A DNA stretch of 64,000 bases. Source: Dysidea avara. Taxonomy: Eukaryota > Porifera > Demospongiae > Dictyoceratida > Dysideidae. Position numbers and translations under genes: made by a program. The notes below the pieces were generated by a model, which was not told the origin of the DNA, made no database searches, and saw only the letters and a program-made list of their open reading frames with translations. Location: the NCBI RefSeq assembly GCF_963678975.1, contig NC_089281.1:2048437-2112436 (forward strand), read 5' to 3'. Shown here in pieces: positions 1 through 11,876 of this stretch (position 1 is the stretch's first letter; the number at the start of each line of letters is the position of its first letter).

Positions 1-834
1 TGGTTAACACACATACTTACACTATAAATAGAGATGTGAGATTGCTCTAAGCAGTATCAGATTAGTGACACATAGGCACATCAGACTGGGCGGTGCCTCA
101 ATTCTCCGGATACGGGGAACACGTCAATTATGATTGTGTCAAGAGTGCACAAATAGGTGAGCCAATATTACTCACTACAACTGCACTGCGAACTGGGGAC
201 AGAGCGAAACTGCACATCAGCTAGGTCATCACATGACTACAGTGATAAAATCCAACAGGCCATGCAGCCACTAAAACGCACTTGCATATACACACGTACA
301 TTATAGATTAATAACAAGCTATAGCTACGGCTACTGATACTGCCAACTTTGCACCACGCTGGTGACACACCTATAGCAAGCAGTCTTAGCATAAGTCATA
401 ACTATGACCATAAAACTTCAATCAAACAAAGGCTGTAGTGTCACGCAGCTAAGTATCGATGAAGCTGGGGTAGACCGCTGACAGCGGATTGCTCGCCAGA
501 CCAGGGCATGGCACTGATACAACATCACTCACTTAACGTTTTGAAAATATATTCCTTTCTATACCGGCCAGTATCAACAACCAATAGCAATTTGCAGCTC
601 CTAAACTGCGCTGCTGGCACGGTTTACAGAGCCGGGTGGCCAGGTAGCCATGAATAGGCAGACACACGTGCTAACCCTATGGCGCTAACGCTTAACAGTG
701 CCTATCAAAGGCGACAAGACCTCATCTGGGCGATAGGAAAACCAAGCTCAAACAAGATGATCATTTTTGACAAGGTTTAAGCTACTCCAACTAGCCACTT
801 AGAACCCCCTGCTGCCCCATTATGGGCTTTCTTT
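1..834. other. Spacer, no gene seen
   Basis: No long open frame, domain or RNA gene is visible on either strand. The stretch is ordinary mixed-composition spacer that leads into the 295-bp direct repeat. Confidence 0.5.
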
Positions 835-1129
835 GGGCTATGGAACTCTCGTCCAGATAGGCTCGAGTTAGCTGCAGGGGCCAAAAATCCTACATCGAGC
901 CATACAGATTACAACAAAGGCTCGAAAACGCAATAGCAGCTACGTGCTTGTCACCGACCTGCGTTGAGAGGGGATCACGTGCACCTGATCACGTGATTAA
1001 ACAACCTGACCACCTGCCAAAAAATATAGTTAATAGCGATACTACCAGCATCTACTAAATGTAATTCGTTGACTTGAATACTTAATACCACCAACAACCA
1101 CAATACGTGATTCGATAAATATGTGCTAA
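835..1129 (+). repeat. 295-bp direct repeat, copy 1
   Basis: This block starts at GGGCTATGGAACTCTCG and ends at GTGCTAA. It recurs at 1363-1657 with about three substitutions, all near its right half. It carries GATCACGTG palindromes (E-box CACGTG cores). No coding sense was found. The high identity points to a recent segmental copy or two copies of a young element. Confidence 0.93.
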
Positions 1130-1362
1130 ATGGAGGTTAATAGCTTAACTGTGGTTAGCACTAAAAGAATCACGCATGCCTCCAGCCAGTTACGCACGTG
1201 ATGCAGAAGGCGCCATTTGTTGGCTCGTGTGATCGAACTTCAACTCGTCGTGCGTAAAAGTGCCCCACCACTCCCAACCCCGTTCTACGAATTTCACCAC
1301 ATGCTCCCTTACTCCTAATAAACAAGGAATAAGGTGAAAGGTCAGATCCTTCTCCACAGCAC

Positions 1363-1657
1363 GGGCTATGGAACTCTCGTCCAGATAGGCTCGAGTTAGC
1401 TGCAGGGGCCAAAAATCCTACATCGAGCCATACAGATTACAACAAAGGCTCGAAAACGCAATAGCAGCTACGTGCTTGTCACCGACCTGCGTTGAGAGGG
1501 GATCACGTGCACCTGATCACGTGATTAAACAACCTGATCACCTGCCAAAAAATATAGTTAATAGCGATACTACCAGCATCTACTAAACGTAATTCGATGA
1601 CTTGAATACTTAATACCACCAACAACCACAATACGTGATTCGATAAATATGTGCTAA
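1363..1657 (+). repeat. 295-bp direct repeat, copy 2
   Basis: Near-identical copy of 835-1129, offset by 528 bp in the same orientation. The 233 bp between the copies is not repeated. No terminal inverted repeat or target duplication was recognised at its edges, so the mechanism is unclear. Confidence 0.93.
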
Positions 1658-2090
1658 TGATAAGTTGAAAATGATATAAACTTTGTTCAAGCTGATATAA
1701 GGATTTCGAAGCACATTATTAAGGAATGGTTAGATGCTGCTGCTTCTGCCAGTATCTCTGCCTCTCAGAGAATTTTTCTAGCACAAAACTGTACAGAGTG
1801 GTGCACAAATTAGACAGTTTTATTTTTGTAATTACAGTAATTAGTCTTTTTGTTGTTGTTGTTGTTTTTGCCTTGCCATGCCCACAGTGTAGTCCTCTAC
1901 TTTTTGTGTTCGCATGCTGTCCGAGGTTTCACATGCCTATTTGTTTTGTTGTACATCTTTTCATCACAATTGTTAATGATGGTTATCTCCTGGATACATG
2001 CAGATTCAACCGACTTCGTAGGGTGAGTGAGTGTATTGTATGTTAAACACATAGCTACTGACATTTGTGCCTACTGAACCATAGTCAGTA
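1658..2090. other. Spacer before RT-RLE copy A
   Basis: AT-rich spacer. The plus-strand open frame at 1726-2046 is Cys/Val/Phe-rich, matches nothing I recognise and is probably chance. A GTT-rich run lies near 1850-1870. Confidence 0.4.
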
Positions 2091-3381
2091 TTGCCACTAC
2101 ATAACACTTACCGGAAAGACATCCCCCTGTTCATTGATGGTCGCCATATACTTTCTTCTGAGGGAACCACACAAGGCGATCCTTTAGCCATGGCTATGTA
2201 CTCCATCAGCGTTACACCATTAATTGCCTCACTGCAGGATCCCCATGTGGCACAAGTCTGGTTTGCCGATGATGCGACGGCTGGGGGCACTCTGCGGGGC
2301 CTGCATGACTGGTGGTGTAAGCTCAAGGACCTTGGCTTCATGTATGGGTATTTTCCTAATGCTGCGAAGACATGGTTGATTGTTAAACCAGAACGTTTAG
2401 ATGAAGCCAAACAACAGTTTGCTGGCACGGGAGTGAGCATCACTGTAGAGGGCAAACGTCATCTTGGAGCTGCTCTTGGTTCCCGCGCCTTTACTGAGGC
2501 ATACATTACTGAGAAAGTCGAGTCATGGTCCCGTTGTGTTCGCCGGCTGGTTAATATTGCAAAAACTCACCCTCATGCTGCGTATGCTGCATTTACGCAT
2601 GGCTTGTGTAGCAAGTGGACCTATTTTGTGCGTACCATCCCAGCAATCTCCTCCCTTCTCGAACCACTGGAAGACATCATCTCTCTTCAACTTTTGCCCG
2701 CACTGACTGGGAGATCTATTAGTGATGTGGAGAGGGCTCTTTTTTCCTTACCTGTTAGACTGGGTGGTCTTGGTATCTGTGATCCCAAATCTCATTCTGA
2801 TGCTGAGTTTGATTCTTCTGTGAAGATTACCTCTACGCTTGTTGCTTTGATTGTTCAGCAGGAGCTAACATTTAGCATTGACACCTTGGAGGCCCAACGC
2901 TCGGCTAAGTGTGAAGTTGTGCGAATGAAGCATCGAGCGCATGATGAGGTCGCTGCCACTTTGTGTCAATCATTACCAGTTGGTCTGCAGAGGATTGTGG
3001 CACTGTCTAGCGAGAAAGGGGCCTCCTCTTGGCTTTCCGCTTTGCCTGAAGAGGAGCATGGTTTTGCTCTGCATAAGGGTGCCTTCCGTGATGCTCTCTG
3101 CTTACGCTATGGGTGGCTCCCATCTGGATTGCCAACCCAGTGTGTTTGTGGTCAAGGATTCTCTGTGGACCACTCCATGAACTGCCCTACAGGTGGCTAC
3201 CCCACCCTTTGGCACAACGAACTTAGGGATTTTACTGCTGCCATCCTGTCAGAAGTCTGTACTGATGTGTGTGTTGAGCCCCCTTTACAGTCTCTCTCTG
3301 GTGAAACACTCACATACGCTACTGCAAATCGTGAGGATGGAGCACGATTGGATGTTTCAGCTGTTGGGTTCTGGGGTGGTC

Positions 3382-3488
3382 AAAATTTGTAATAATTGTT
3401 GTTGGATTAGGTCAGGTGGGAGTGAATTCCACAGTCTAATTGATCTAGGGAAGAATGAATTACTGTACTGATTGGTCCTTGCATAGAT
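3382..3488 (-). repeat. 107-bp LINE-tail copy inside RT-RLE element
   Basis: This stretch appears identical to 3830-3936, part of the LINE tail inserted about 450 bp downstream. On the minus strand it encodes the LINE C-terminal signature SIRLWNSLPPDLIQ. It lies between the GFWGG and DVKVFNP blocks of the RLE domain. The perfect match suggests a recent local copying event. Confidence 0.85.
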
Positions 3489-3677
3489 CTTTGATGTTAA
3501 GGTGTTTAATCCAACTGCTTCATCATACCGTGCTACACCAGTGGCTTCATTGTATCGGAGATTTGAAAAGGAGAAACATAGGAAATCTGAGCAGAGGATT
3601 AGGGAGGTTGAGATGGGTTCATTTACCCCATTAGTCTTTTCAACGTTTGGTGGAATCAGTGGATGTACCGGCATCTT

Positions 3678-5039
3678 ATTTATTTATTTATTTATTTTCC
3701 AAAAATGTGCAGCCTCAGTTTGAGGATTAACGCACATATGAAACATGCATACAAAATGTTTTACAATATGATTGATTATGGGATTACTGATTGGTAGGGG
3801 AAAGTAATAATAATTTCAGTTGGTACTTAAAAATTTGTAATAATTGTTGTTGGATTAGGTCAGGTGGGAGTGAATTCCACAGTCTAATTGATCTAGGGAA
3901 GAATGAATTACTGTACTGATTGGTCCTTGCATAGATATGATGAAATCTTTGATCATGTCCTCTGGTGTTAGAAATGACAGGGATTAAATCAACTGGGGAT
4001 ATATCAATGAGATTGTGAACAATTTTGTAGAGGAGGGTGATACTCAGGGGCGGATCCAGGGGGGGGGCTTTGGGGGCTGAAGCCCCCCCCCCTTCATATT
4101 TAGGCTTTACTTGATCAATATGCTGAGTATTGTAATGAAATTTTGTCTTAGCATAATTATATGATCACTAATAATACAAATACTCATAAAACCACCTTAT
4201 AAACATCTTTCCAAGGTATTATCAGTGGATTTATGCTAAAGTTTATGCAACAAGGACCCGGATCAGCATTGGAGGTGTACAAGATCGAGATACTCTAATA
4301 GAGCAGTCAGCTAACTACTCTAATAGAACATTCACTAGAAACATGTAGTTGGTTCTGTTATGGAATTTTTCCAAATCTGCCTGCACCTATACATACAATG
4401 AAGTGCATTGGTCTGTTTAAAGGGCTTCATTCTGCTTGTGTAGTTAATATGTATGGAAATACTTAATTCAGGTACACAATTTCCTTTGAAAATGCTCTCA
4501 GATTCAATCTTGTATTGTTCAAATTTCAAAATTTTCCACTTTCAACATAACATGCACCTATTCAGTGTTGTGCAATTGTGAGAAGGGTGCATCATGTACT
4601 TGGTTGTCTGTACCTACCCAAACTTTTCCATTAGCAAAATGCTTCAGAGAGACCTATATAATCTAAAGGCAGCATATAAAATATCTACAGGTATGAATTT
4701 TATGTGGAAATGTCTCCAAATTGCAGTATTTTAGCATCTATTTTTCAAAATTTTCCTGGGGAAGCATGCCCCCAGACCCCCTAATTCCAGCATGCTTCGC
4801 ATGCTGGGAAGTGTGCTTCACACACCTCTACCCAAGAGATTAGTACCTTGAGTTAGCCCCCCCCCTTTTATAAATCCTAGATTCGCCCCTGATATACCTA
4901 CTAGATACTTGTCTGCGGTGTTCTAAGCTGGGAATGTTAAGGTCAATGAGCATGTTAGTTACGCTGCTGAAACGCGAGAAGTCAGCCATAATGAATCTGG
5001 CAGATTGCCTCTGTACTCGTTCAAGCCTATCAACATCTT
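3678..5039 (-). mobile_element. LINE (CR1/L2-like) 3' end inserted in RT-RLE element
   Basis: On the minus strand this reads as the C-terminal end of a LINE reverse transcriptase: RVQRQSARFIMADFSRFSS, then a TRGHDQRF-like block, then SIRLWNSLPPDLI. It finishes in a (TAAA)n-type tail, seen on the plus strand as TTATTTATTTATTTATT near 3678-3700. CATCTT at 3672-3677 and 5034-5039 fits a 6-bp target duplication. The insert is 5'-truncated and is itself split by the hAT-type MITE at 4045-4891. The clade call rests on the C-terminal motif and tail only. Confidence 0.8.
4045..4891. mobile_element. hAT5-like MITE, copy 1 (847 bp)
   Basis: Ends are CAGGGGCGGATCCAGG and the inverted CAGGGGCGAATCTAGG, followed by G/C-rich runs. 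It is a close copy of 6575-7412. The flanks (ATACT / ATATA) resemble a decayed 5-bp target duplication. No transposase is encoded. It carries the dispersed core GATACTCTAATAGAGCAG at about 4289. It sits inside the LINE tail. Confidence 0.85.
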
Positions 5040-5215
5040 TTACACATGCAAACGTCTAGCTTACTTACTGTCCCTGAAGAGAGAAGTTCCCTACAGCAGC
5101 GCGATGTCTTGGCTACGTTGTCGCATCAGCTTCTCGTTGCTCCGCTCAGCGATTTCGTGCCTTAGGGGGCGCGCTCCCACAGTGGTTGTCCCATCAGCCA
5201 TAGGGCACTTGACCT

Positions 5216-5631
5216 TGTACTATCATAGGGTCGGGTGCCTTCCCCCTAATTATTTAAATTGCTCCCTTTAATCTCAGTCCAATTTTTGTCTAGCACTTCA
5301 ACATCTAGTGCTAGGGGTGGTGGCAAGGGGTGCTGGTTACCCCGGGAAAAAAAAAAAAAAACTACATATAGCAACCATACAATTACGTATTATAATAATG
5401 ACATCATAATTAACAATAAATTAGTCAGTGAACCCCGCGTAGGTTACTGAACCCCGGGTAGGTTCATGTCCTACTCACTGCGCCAAATCTTTGTCACGAA
5501 GAAGAGACGAACAATGAGCAACCAACTACTAACATTATTTTACTCTCAAGTAATTTTCATATAAAACTAGTGGTACATATAGCAACCATACAATTACGTA
5601 TTATAATAATGACATCATAATTAACAATAAA
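5216..5631. repeat. Spacer with a 68-bp direct repeat
   Basis: A 68-bp block beginning TACATATAGCAACCATAC occurs at 5363-5430 and again at 5574-5641, 211 bp apart, with no clear mismatch. A 15-nt A run precedes the first copy. The second copy abuts the Bel/Pao fossil, so these could be remnants of its end, but that is not shown. Confidence 0.7.
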
Positions 5632-5641
5632 TTAGTCAGTG

Positions 5642-7600
5642 TTCTCTTCATGACACTCCTGACACACTGAGAATGAAGTAATAACTGCATCAGTACGTAA
5701 CTGTTCAGTAATCTTTCCTCGAGCATTAATAGCAGCCTTTCTTCTGCCATGTTTCTGCTGATCGTCAATATCTGCACCAGGAAATGCCTTAATTGTTAGT
5801 GGATCATTGTTGTTCACTACCGATGGTATTTCTAGGGGATAAAGATGACTGATCGGTCTATCCAAAATACCTTTATTTGGCAATTGAAGCTTCACTGAAC
5901 GTACTTGATTATCTCTACTTAAAATAAGTTCTTTAACCTTTGCTAATTTCCACGCCCTGCGTGGTATATGTTCATCCTTTACTAAAACAATCTCGCCAAT
6001 TTGTGGTTGTCGCAACACTTGTGACCTGGGACCTTTATGATTTAGTGGTAAGGTTTCCCTTAAGTTTAACAAGTAATCCTGTATCCAAGATAAATGTTCT
6101 TAAATGAAGGTTCTTTAACATGTAGTAGAGGCATCGCAAAACACCAGCAACTGATTAACCCCTTTACTCTGGTTTTCCACAAGTCTTTTGATGCTCAAAT
6201 TGGAAACAGAGATCAACATCTTTAGTATTTGATTCCACTCCCTAACAAGATCACTAGACAATGGTTCATCCCATGACTTAGAAAGTTTCCATAATGTCTG
6301 CAAAAATACCTTTCCATGAAAGGTCACTGGTGTCACAAGTCCAAGTGGATCAAATATTTTAGCCACAATATTAAAAACATCCCTCTTTGTTACAACGCCA
6401 TCCATCATCACTCTGTCCACTCCTGGAATATGTAGTAAATCATCTTTTACATTCCACAAAAGACCAATTAAGTACTTTACTTTGCCATCAGCTGAAGAAA
6501 AACTCTCATCAGCTGAAAGATTCCAAAAATTCTACTGCATTTGAGTTCCACTCACGCAAGTTCATGGAGGCTTTCAGGGGCGAATCCAGGGGGGGGCTTG
6601 GGGGCTGAAGCCCCCCCCCCCCTTCACTTTTAGGCTTTACTTGAAATTTTGTCTTAGCATAATTATATGATCACTAATAATACAAATACTCATAAAACCA
6701 CCTTATAAACATCTTTCCAAGGTATTATCAGTGGATTTATGCTAAAGTTTATGCAACAAGGACCCGGATCAGCATTGGAGGTGTACAAGATCGAGATACT
6801 CTAATAGAGCAGTCAGCTAACTACTCTAATAGAACATACATATAGTTGGTTCTGTTATGGAATTTTTCCAAATCTTCCTGCACCTATACATACAATGAAG
6901 TGCATTGGTCTGTTTAAAGAGCTTCATTCATCTACTTGTGTAGTTAATATGTATGGAAATACTTAATTCAGGTACACAATTTCCTTTGAAAATGCTCTCA
7001 GATTCAATCTTGTATTGTTCAAATTTCAAAATTTTCCACTTTCAACATTATTATTCTAACATGCACCTATTCAGTGTTGTGCAATTGTGAGAGGGGTGCA
7101 TCATGTACTTGGTTGTCTGTACCTACCCAAACTTTTTCATTAACAAAATGCTTCAGATAGCCATACCTATAATCTAAAGGCAGTATATAAAATATCTACC
7201 GGCAGAAAATATTATGAATTTTATGTGGAAATGTCTCCAAATTGCAATATTTTAGCATCTATTTTTCAAAAATTTCCTGGGGGGCATGCCTCCAGACCCC
7301 CTAGTTCCAGCATGTTCACATGCTGGAAAGTGTGCTTCGATCACACACCTCTACGCAATAGATTAATACCTTGAGTTAGCCCCCCCTTTTATAAATCCTA
7401 GATCCACCCCTGGCTTTCCTAAAAATTTCTTTTGTTTCCTGATAAATACAGAAAGTCTGCTCTACAGAATCAGTTCCAATAAGTACATTATCAACATAGA
7501 TATTACTCATAATATCCAGAGCAAGATGTCGGGAAAATGACAAAAGAAAGAGTATCCAAGTCAGACCCATTTACATTTGTTGGATTGGACTATCTTTAGA
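5642..7600 (-). mobile_element. Bel/Pao LTR retrotransposon fossil, interrupted by a MITE
   Basis: Three minus-strand fragments match Bel/Pao polyprotein parts: a reverse transcriptase piece with YVDN near 7480, a connection/RNase H region (KIFDPLGLVTPVT, near 6310-6370), and the basic domain after the integrase (GEIVLVKDEHIPRRAWKLA, near 5940-5990). The hAT5-like MITE at 6575-7412 is inserted between the first two. The element is incomplete and broken in several places, with no clear pair of LTRs, so it is an old dead copy. Limits are approximate. Confidence 0.8.
6575..7412. mobile_element. hAT5-like MITE, copy 2 (838 bp)
   Basis: Same family as 4045-4891. It is flanked by an exact 5-bp target duplication, GCTTT, at 6570-6574 and 7413-7417. 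Ends are CAGGGGCGAATCCAGG and the inverted CAGGGGTGGATCTAGG. The 5-bp duplication with CAGGGGC ends fits the hAT5 group. It lies within the Bel/Pao fossil and so is younger than it. Confidence 0.9.
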
Positions 7601-8840
7601 AATACCATCAGGTATTTCTAAAGATAAATGTTCTTTAATGAAGGTTCTTTAACATGTAGTAGAGGCATCACTGACTATGTAGTAGAGGCATCACTGACTA
7701 TGACTATAATAACATGTAAACGGACGTCAATCCTACCAAAGGGGTCATTAAACCTCTATTTATACATATTTCATTACCTTCACTACAAAGCGGACATTGT
7801 ACAACGCTATTCATTAAACCTTTTTGGGGGGAAATTGTTGAGGGCGACAAAGTAGTTTTGCCTTTTTGGGATGTTTATGTTGCCCTCAAAGTTTGGATAC
7901 ATTTATACAATTGAAATTGCAGATACTGATCTATTTATGACTAGACTCCAATCATATTATTGTACCTAATGTATTTGTGTTTATGTGATTCCTGAGCACA
8001 CCAGCAGGGCTGACTGCTCAGTAAACAATAATAATAACATGTAGACGGACATCAATCCTACCAAAGGGGTCATTAAACCTCTATTTATACATATTTCATT
8101 ACCTTCACTACAAAGCGGACATTGTACAACACTATTTGAGATGTATTGCCAATCAACACTGTATGTAAATTTCATTTTTAATGAAAGCACTTTTTTAAGT
8201 GCAAATACTCTCCCATAACTTAACAAAAACTGTAGAGCTTTGTGAGTTGAGCATACTAACATGCTAGCTATAAATATTGTATTGAACTCCTTGTGCATGG
8301 ATAATTTACTAGTGTATTAGCTATCTAGTGCATGCTGCCAAGACTAGCTAGCATCTATTAGCTACTATTGTCTGTATTAAATGTATTGGAATGTCAGAGT
8401 GATTATGGATAAGGTAATACTTCATTGGACAGCCAATTTTTTACAGTAATGTCTGAATGCTCTCTTGGCAGGAGCAGTAGAGCAGGCTAAAGAGTTGGGG
8501 ACCAACGATAACAATCACAATGGATGGAGTTGAAGCAAAGAATAAACGCAGGTTATTCATGTGGGTCTACATGGGGATTTGCTCCAATTCTATGCAGGAT
8601 AATGTTCATGTATTAGAAGCTGTGAGAGTGTATTTTAAAGCGGATCTCACTATGGTTTTGTAAATTAGTTAAGTATACTTACAGCTTTTAACAAACATTA
8701 AACAGTATCTGTTCTATTAGAGTGATTTACTGTTCTATTAGAGTATGTCTATGTTAGCCTTAAGCAATGTCTAATGAAAAGTTGGTGAAGGGCCCCGTTT
8801 GCACCACCGACGTATACTTTTCTGTCAATAGTATGTAAGA
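7601..8840. repeat. Spacer with internal direct repeats
   Basis: A block of about 100 bp (GGACGTCAATCCTACCAAAG through CATTGTACAAC) occurs near 7705-7812 and again near 8031-8134. A short piece at about 7622-7670 (ATGTTCTTTAATGAAGG to AGTAGAGGCATC) repeats sequence at about 6095-6135 beside the Bel/Pao fossil. No gene was recognised. Confidence 0.6.
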
Positions 8841-9568
8841 CTATCTGTCAGTTTCACCATGATAATCCTTCATTTCTACTCTTGATAAATACTGTGACAT
8901 CTTTTTCAATATTTATCTTGCTCCCTTCTGTTAGGATTTGATGGTAACACTAATGTTGAATGCCGCAATGTTGAACAACTCCATAGTGAAGAAAAGACTT
9001 CCAGTCAAATGGCATACTTGCACAACTTCAGTAGAGGATCACTCAGATGCTCAAGACTGGTCTGTAGCTCAATATCTCAGGAACACCATACGCTGGAGAG
9101 CCGTTTGCAGTTGCACATTACATCATCTCACCATGTTACTGCTTGGAAAGGTTTACTTTGCTCAGACCAAAGTCTGTAAAGTAAGGATTACAACAGAATA
9201 TCAAGCAAAATGTCAGCAAATAACTAGCACTATTGTCTATGTACACGATAACAATGCAATGTGTATTTTCTTTGCATGTGTAATGCATGCAATCTAACAT
9301 TATTAATAGGTTGAAGACGTGATACTGTGGAGGATACTTATTGGAATGAGCTTTAGTTCACGTACCTGGGAAGATACTGTATCTTGCCTGGTATAGTTCA
9401 GTTTCTTAATATCATTGTGAAGGTGTTGTATTAGTAGTGATGAACTCCTTTTATACTTCGGTTTCACCATGATGATCCTTCAGTTGTACTCTTGATCAAT
9501 ACTGTAACATATCTCACTTCATTTTTAATCATCACATGTAGATTCCTTCTGTTAAGATTATATGGTAA
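8841..9568. repeat. Unclassified interspersed repeat family F2
   Basis: TTCACCATGATAATCCTTCA and about 100 bp after it at 8849-8950 recur at about 9464-9568. The stretch at 9160-9290 recurs, diverged, at about 10805-10945, and 8960-9010 resembles 11490-11550. The plus-strand frame at 8938-9297 crosses the repeat and has no recognisable domain. Confidence 0.5.
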
Positions 9569-10205
9569 CAGGGGCATAATAAGCATGGGTGCCATGGGTG
9601 CTTCTGCACCCATAAATATTTCTAACCAGAATCAAAATCACTCATCCTTCCTTTTCTAACTTGTCAGTGATTTCATCTGCCTTGATCTGGCTTCATTCAT
9701 AATCCATATAGGCTTAAACAAAGGTGTGGTACAAGTGCATTAAAATAATAGAATACAAGTCCGATCGAGATGCTCTAATAGAGCAGTCAGTCAAGAGTGG
9801 CATTACAGACATTTAACTATTTATCAGTTAACATCTATTTTAAACAGAGTTGTTTATTCTGTCCTTCAGTACCATAATATTTAATTTATTTAGCTATCTA
9901 TTTATTTATTATTACTGAGCAGGCAGCACTCAGTGCTGATTAGCTCAGGAAAAATTTAGCAATTACAAACATAGTTACAATGATTACATGCGTACAGAAG
10001 TTAGGACTTATAAATTTGCTGGATTTCATTAGTAAATTGGTCAATGTTATCATGATCAATTAATCTGGGTGGTAAAGCGTTCCAATCACGAATTGATCTT
10101 AATGTGACTAGAATTTCTTTTTAGATCAAAAACCAAGTGATCTTCATTCAGTAGCTAGTAGAGCAACCATAATAATTATGAGTTAAATATCTTCCTACGC
10201 CCCTG
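9569..10205. mobile_element. hAT5-like MITE carrying a LINE 3' end (637 bp)
   Basis: Ends are CAGGGGCATAATAAGCATGG and the inverted CAGGGGCGTAGGAAG. The target duplication GGTAA is exact at 9564-9568 and 10206-10210. Inside, the minus strand reads IRDWNALPPRLIDHDNIDQF followed by a TAAA-type tail (about 10120 down to 9885), so a LINE 3' end is nested in it. It carries the core GATGCTCTAATAGAGCAG at about 9770. Confidence 0.85.
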
Positions 10206-10962
10206 GGTAATGACACACACACATATATAAGGCCATCATTAAATTCCTTGTTTCCTGTCACCGCCCACATCAATTTTTTGGTACCTGCACCAAATTTGAT
10301 TATAGATCACATGCACTATTTCATGATAGAAGGAGGCACAGAGTGACCAAGTTTTAAAGTAAATGCATTAGCTGTGCATATAAGCATATAAGGGTGAAAG
10401 ACCCTCCATTCTCGTTCAACAGGTTGCGTGGGTGTACAGTCCTGGCGATCGAGATACTCTAATAGAGCAGTCAGAGACTAAATAACAAGAGTTAAGTATA
10501 TAATTAATAATCAATTATCACCTCCCACCTGCATCACTCTTTGTCCCATTGGGTGATGGGAAACAAGCAATAGCCTAAAGTGTATAGTATTTGATACCTT
10601 ATAGCTTGTTCTCTGATTGGTTCCTGGTGATTGAATCACCAAAAGAAGTCTGTGTTGGCTTTGATTAATGTACCTCTTTGGTTTCATAGTCTGTAGACAG
10701 CAGATCACTATACAGCTCTGTTGTTCATCAGGCAACACTTGATGTCCAAACATATAGGCTGGATAAAACCATGCATGAGTGGCACATTGCTCCATCTTGG
10801 TGTGGTCTTGCTTAGTAAAAATGGCATTGCTGCGATCAAAGTATGTAAAGTAAATTAAGATTAAACAGATGTATCATGCGAAATGTCAAGAAATAGCTGG
10901 CACTATATTGTTTATGTATACACAATGCATTCTCTTTCTAGTTCTCTTTGCATCGTTTATAA
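10206..10962. other. Spacer, no gene seen
   Basis: Holds a copy of the dispersed core (GATACTCTAATAGAGCAG at about 10454) and a diverged F2 piece at 10805-10945. The minus-strand frame at 10511-10795 has no recognisable domain. Confidence 0.4.
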
Positions 10963-11421
10963 GGCCCCTATTCGGTGATTATTAGTTACTCATCCAGCCT
11001 TTCTAATTATGTACGATGCGGGCGGGAGGGTATTACCATTATGCCATTATTTTATAATATTAACACACTGATGTACAGACCTTGTCCAAATTGTCTTTCT
11101 TTCTTACTACAAACATTTCCTTCATCAGCTGATTCTACTTTTCGTAATCGCCAACTGTTTTTCGACAGTCAACTGAAAGCCCGCTTTGATCAGTGAAGTC
11201 AATAGAGCACGATTGCAACTGGCACTGCAGCAATTTGCTAAGGAAAACAACAGTTCTCCTGGTGATATATAGTGCATTGTAGCGTTCATCAACAAAAATT
11301 ATAACAGTTTGGTATCACGTGTTCTTCTGCGCATGCGCAGAGTAAATAATGGCTTACCATGCGGTAGCTTAAGAAGGATGCGGGCGGTGGATGAGAAACT
11401 AATAATCACCAAATAGGGGCC
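10963..11421. mobile_element. PIF/Harbinger-like MITE (459 bp)
   Basis: Terminal inverted repeats of about 33 bp (GGCCCCTATTCGGTGATTAT and its inverse with two mismatches) are flanked by TAA on both sides (10960-10962, 11422-11424). A 3-bp TWA duplication is the PIF/Harbinger habit. No transposase is encoded. Confidence 0.85.
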
Positions 11422-11741
11422 TAAATACAACTTAACAATATTAATAAATCAATGACGTGGTAGTATGATAGATATTTACTTTTGCATATGGATAATACAA
11501 TGTTGAACGGCTCTACAGTGAAGGAAAGTCGTCCACTGAACATGGCTTACATGTTCCGCACTCCCCGTGTCCCGTGTTCATCACACACATAGCTAGCTAG
11601 CTATAGACCTACAACATGCCTCCTATTTCACAATTTTATTCACTACTGTCTGAACAAAGAGGACAAAGTTTACTTAGCATCCGTTTAAGGCCACTCCAAA
11701 TGAGACTGTAGTTTCCCGTCCTGGTCAGCCTGAGTGTTTTC

Positions 11742-11876
11742 TAGTCTCGCATGGCCAGACCCTTTCCTCGCGGCCGCTTATCGATTAGAGATTATAAGCG
11801 GCGCGCTACAAGGTTATAATCTCTAAAGTCTAATCGATAAGCGGTCGCGCGGAAAGGGTCTGGCCACGCGAGACTA
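11742..11876. mobile_element. MULE-like hairpin MITE (135 bp)
   Basis: Nearly fully palindromic element with ends TAGTCTCGC / GCGAGACTA and long arms (TGGCCAGACCCTTTCC, CGCTTATCGATTAGA). A 9-bp target duplication AGTGTTTTC lies at 11733-11741 and 11877-11885. Nine-base duplications are typical of Mutator-like elements. Related TAGTCTGGC ends occur at 46484 and 49457. Confidence 0.85.

Larger units (their letters stand above)
2091..5215 (+). mobile_element. RT-RLE retroelement, 5'-truncated copy A, with nested insertions
   Basis: Coding parts lie at 2091-3381, 3489-3677 and 5040-5215. The frame begins inside the reverse transcriptase palm: the motif GTTQGDPLAMAMY is followed by the catalytic box VWFADDA. 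The fingers and everything N-terminal are missing. After the RT come a CxC...H...C knuckle (CVCGQGFSVDHSMNC), an R/HNE-type helix, GARLDV, then DVKVFNP and REVEMGSFTPLVFS. That order matches the restriction-like endonuclease (RLE) end of R2-like elements. A 107-bp LINE piece (3382-3488) and a larger LINE insertion (3678-5039) split it. The reading resumes in frame across the larger insertion (ISGCTGI to FYTCKRLAYLL). Copy B at 12162-15564 is related. The exact clade is uncertain. Confidence 0.8.

Noticed and set aside
1726-2046. 106-codon Cys/Val-rich frame
   Set aside because: Low-complexity composition, no homology recognised, no start or splice context.
5363-5641. 68-bp direct repeat as a pair of LTRs of the Bel/Pao fossil
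   Set aside because: Too short, both copies on one side of the coding remains, and no recognisable LTR ends.
8938-9297. 119-codon plus-strand frame
   Set aside because: Overlaps repeat family F2 and shows no domain or splice support.
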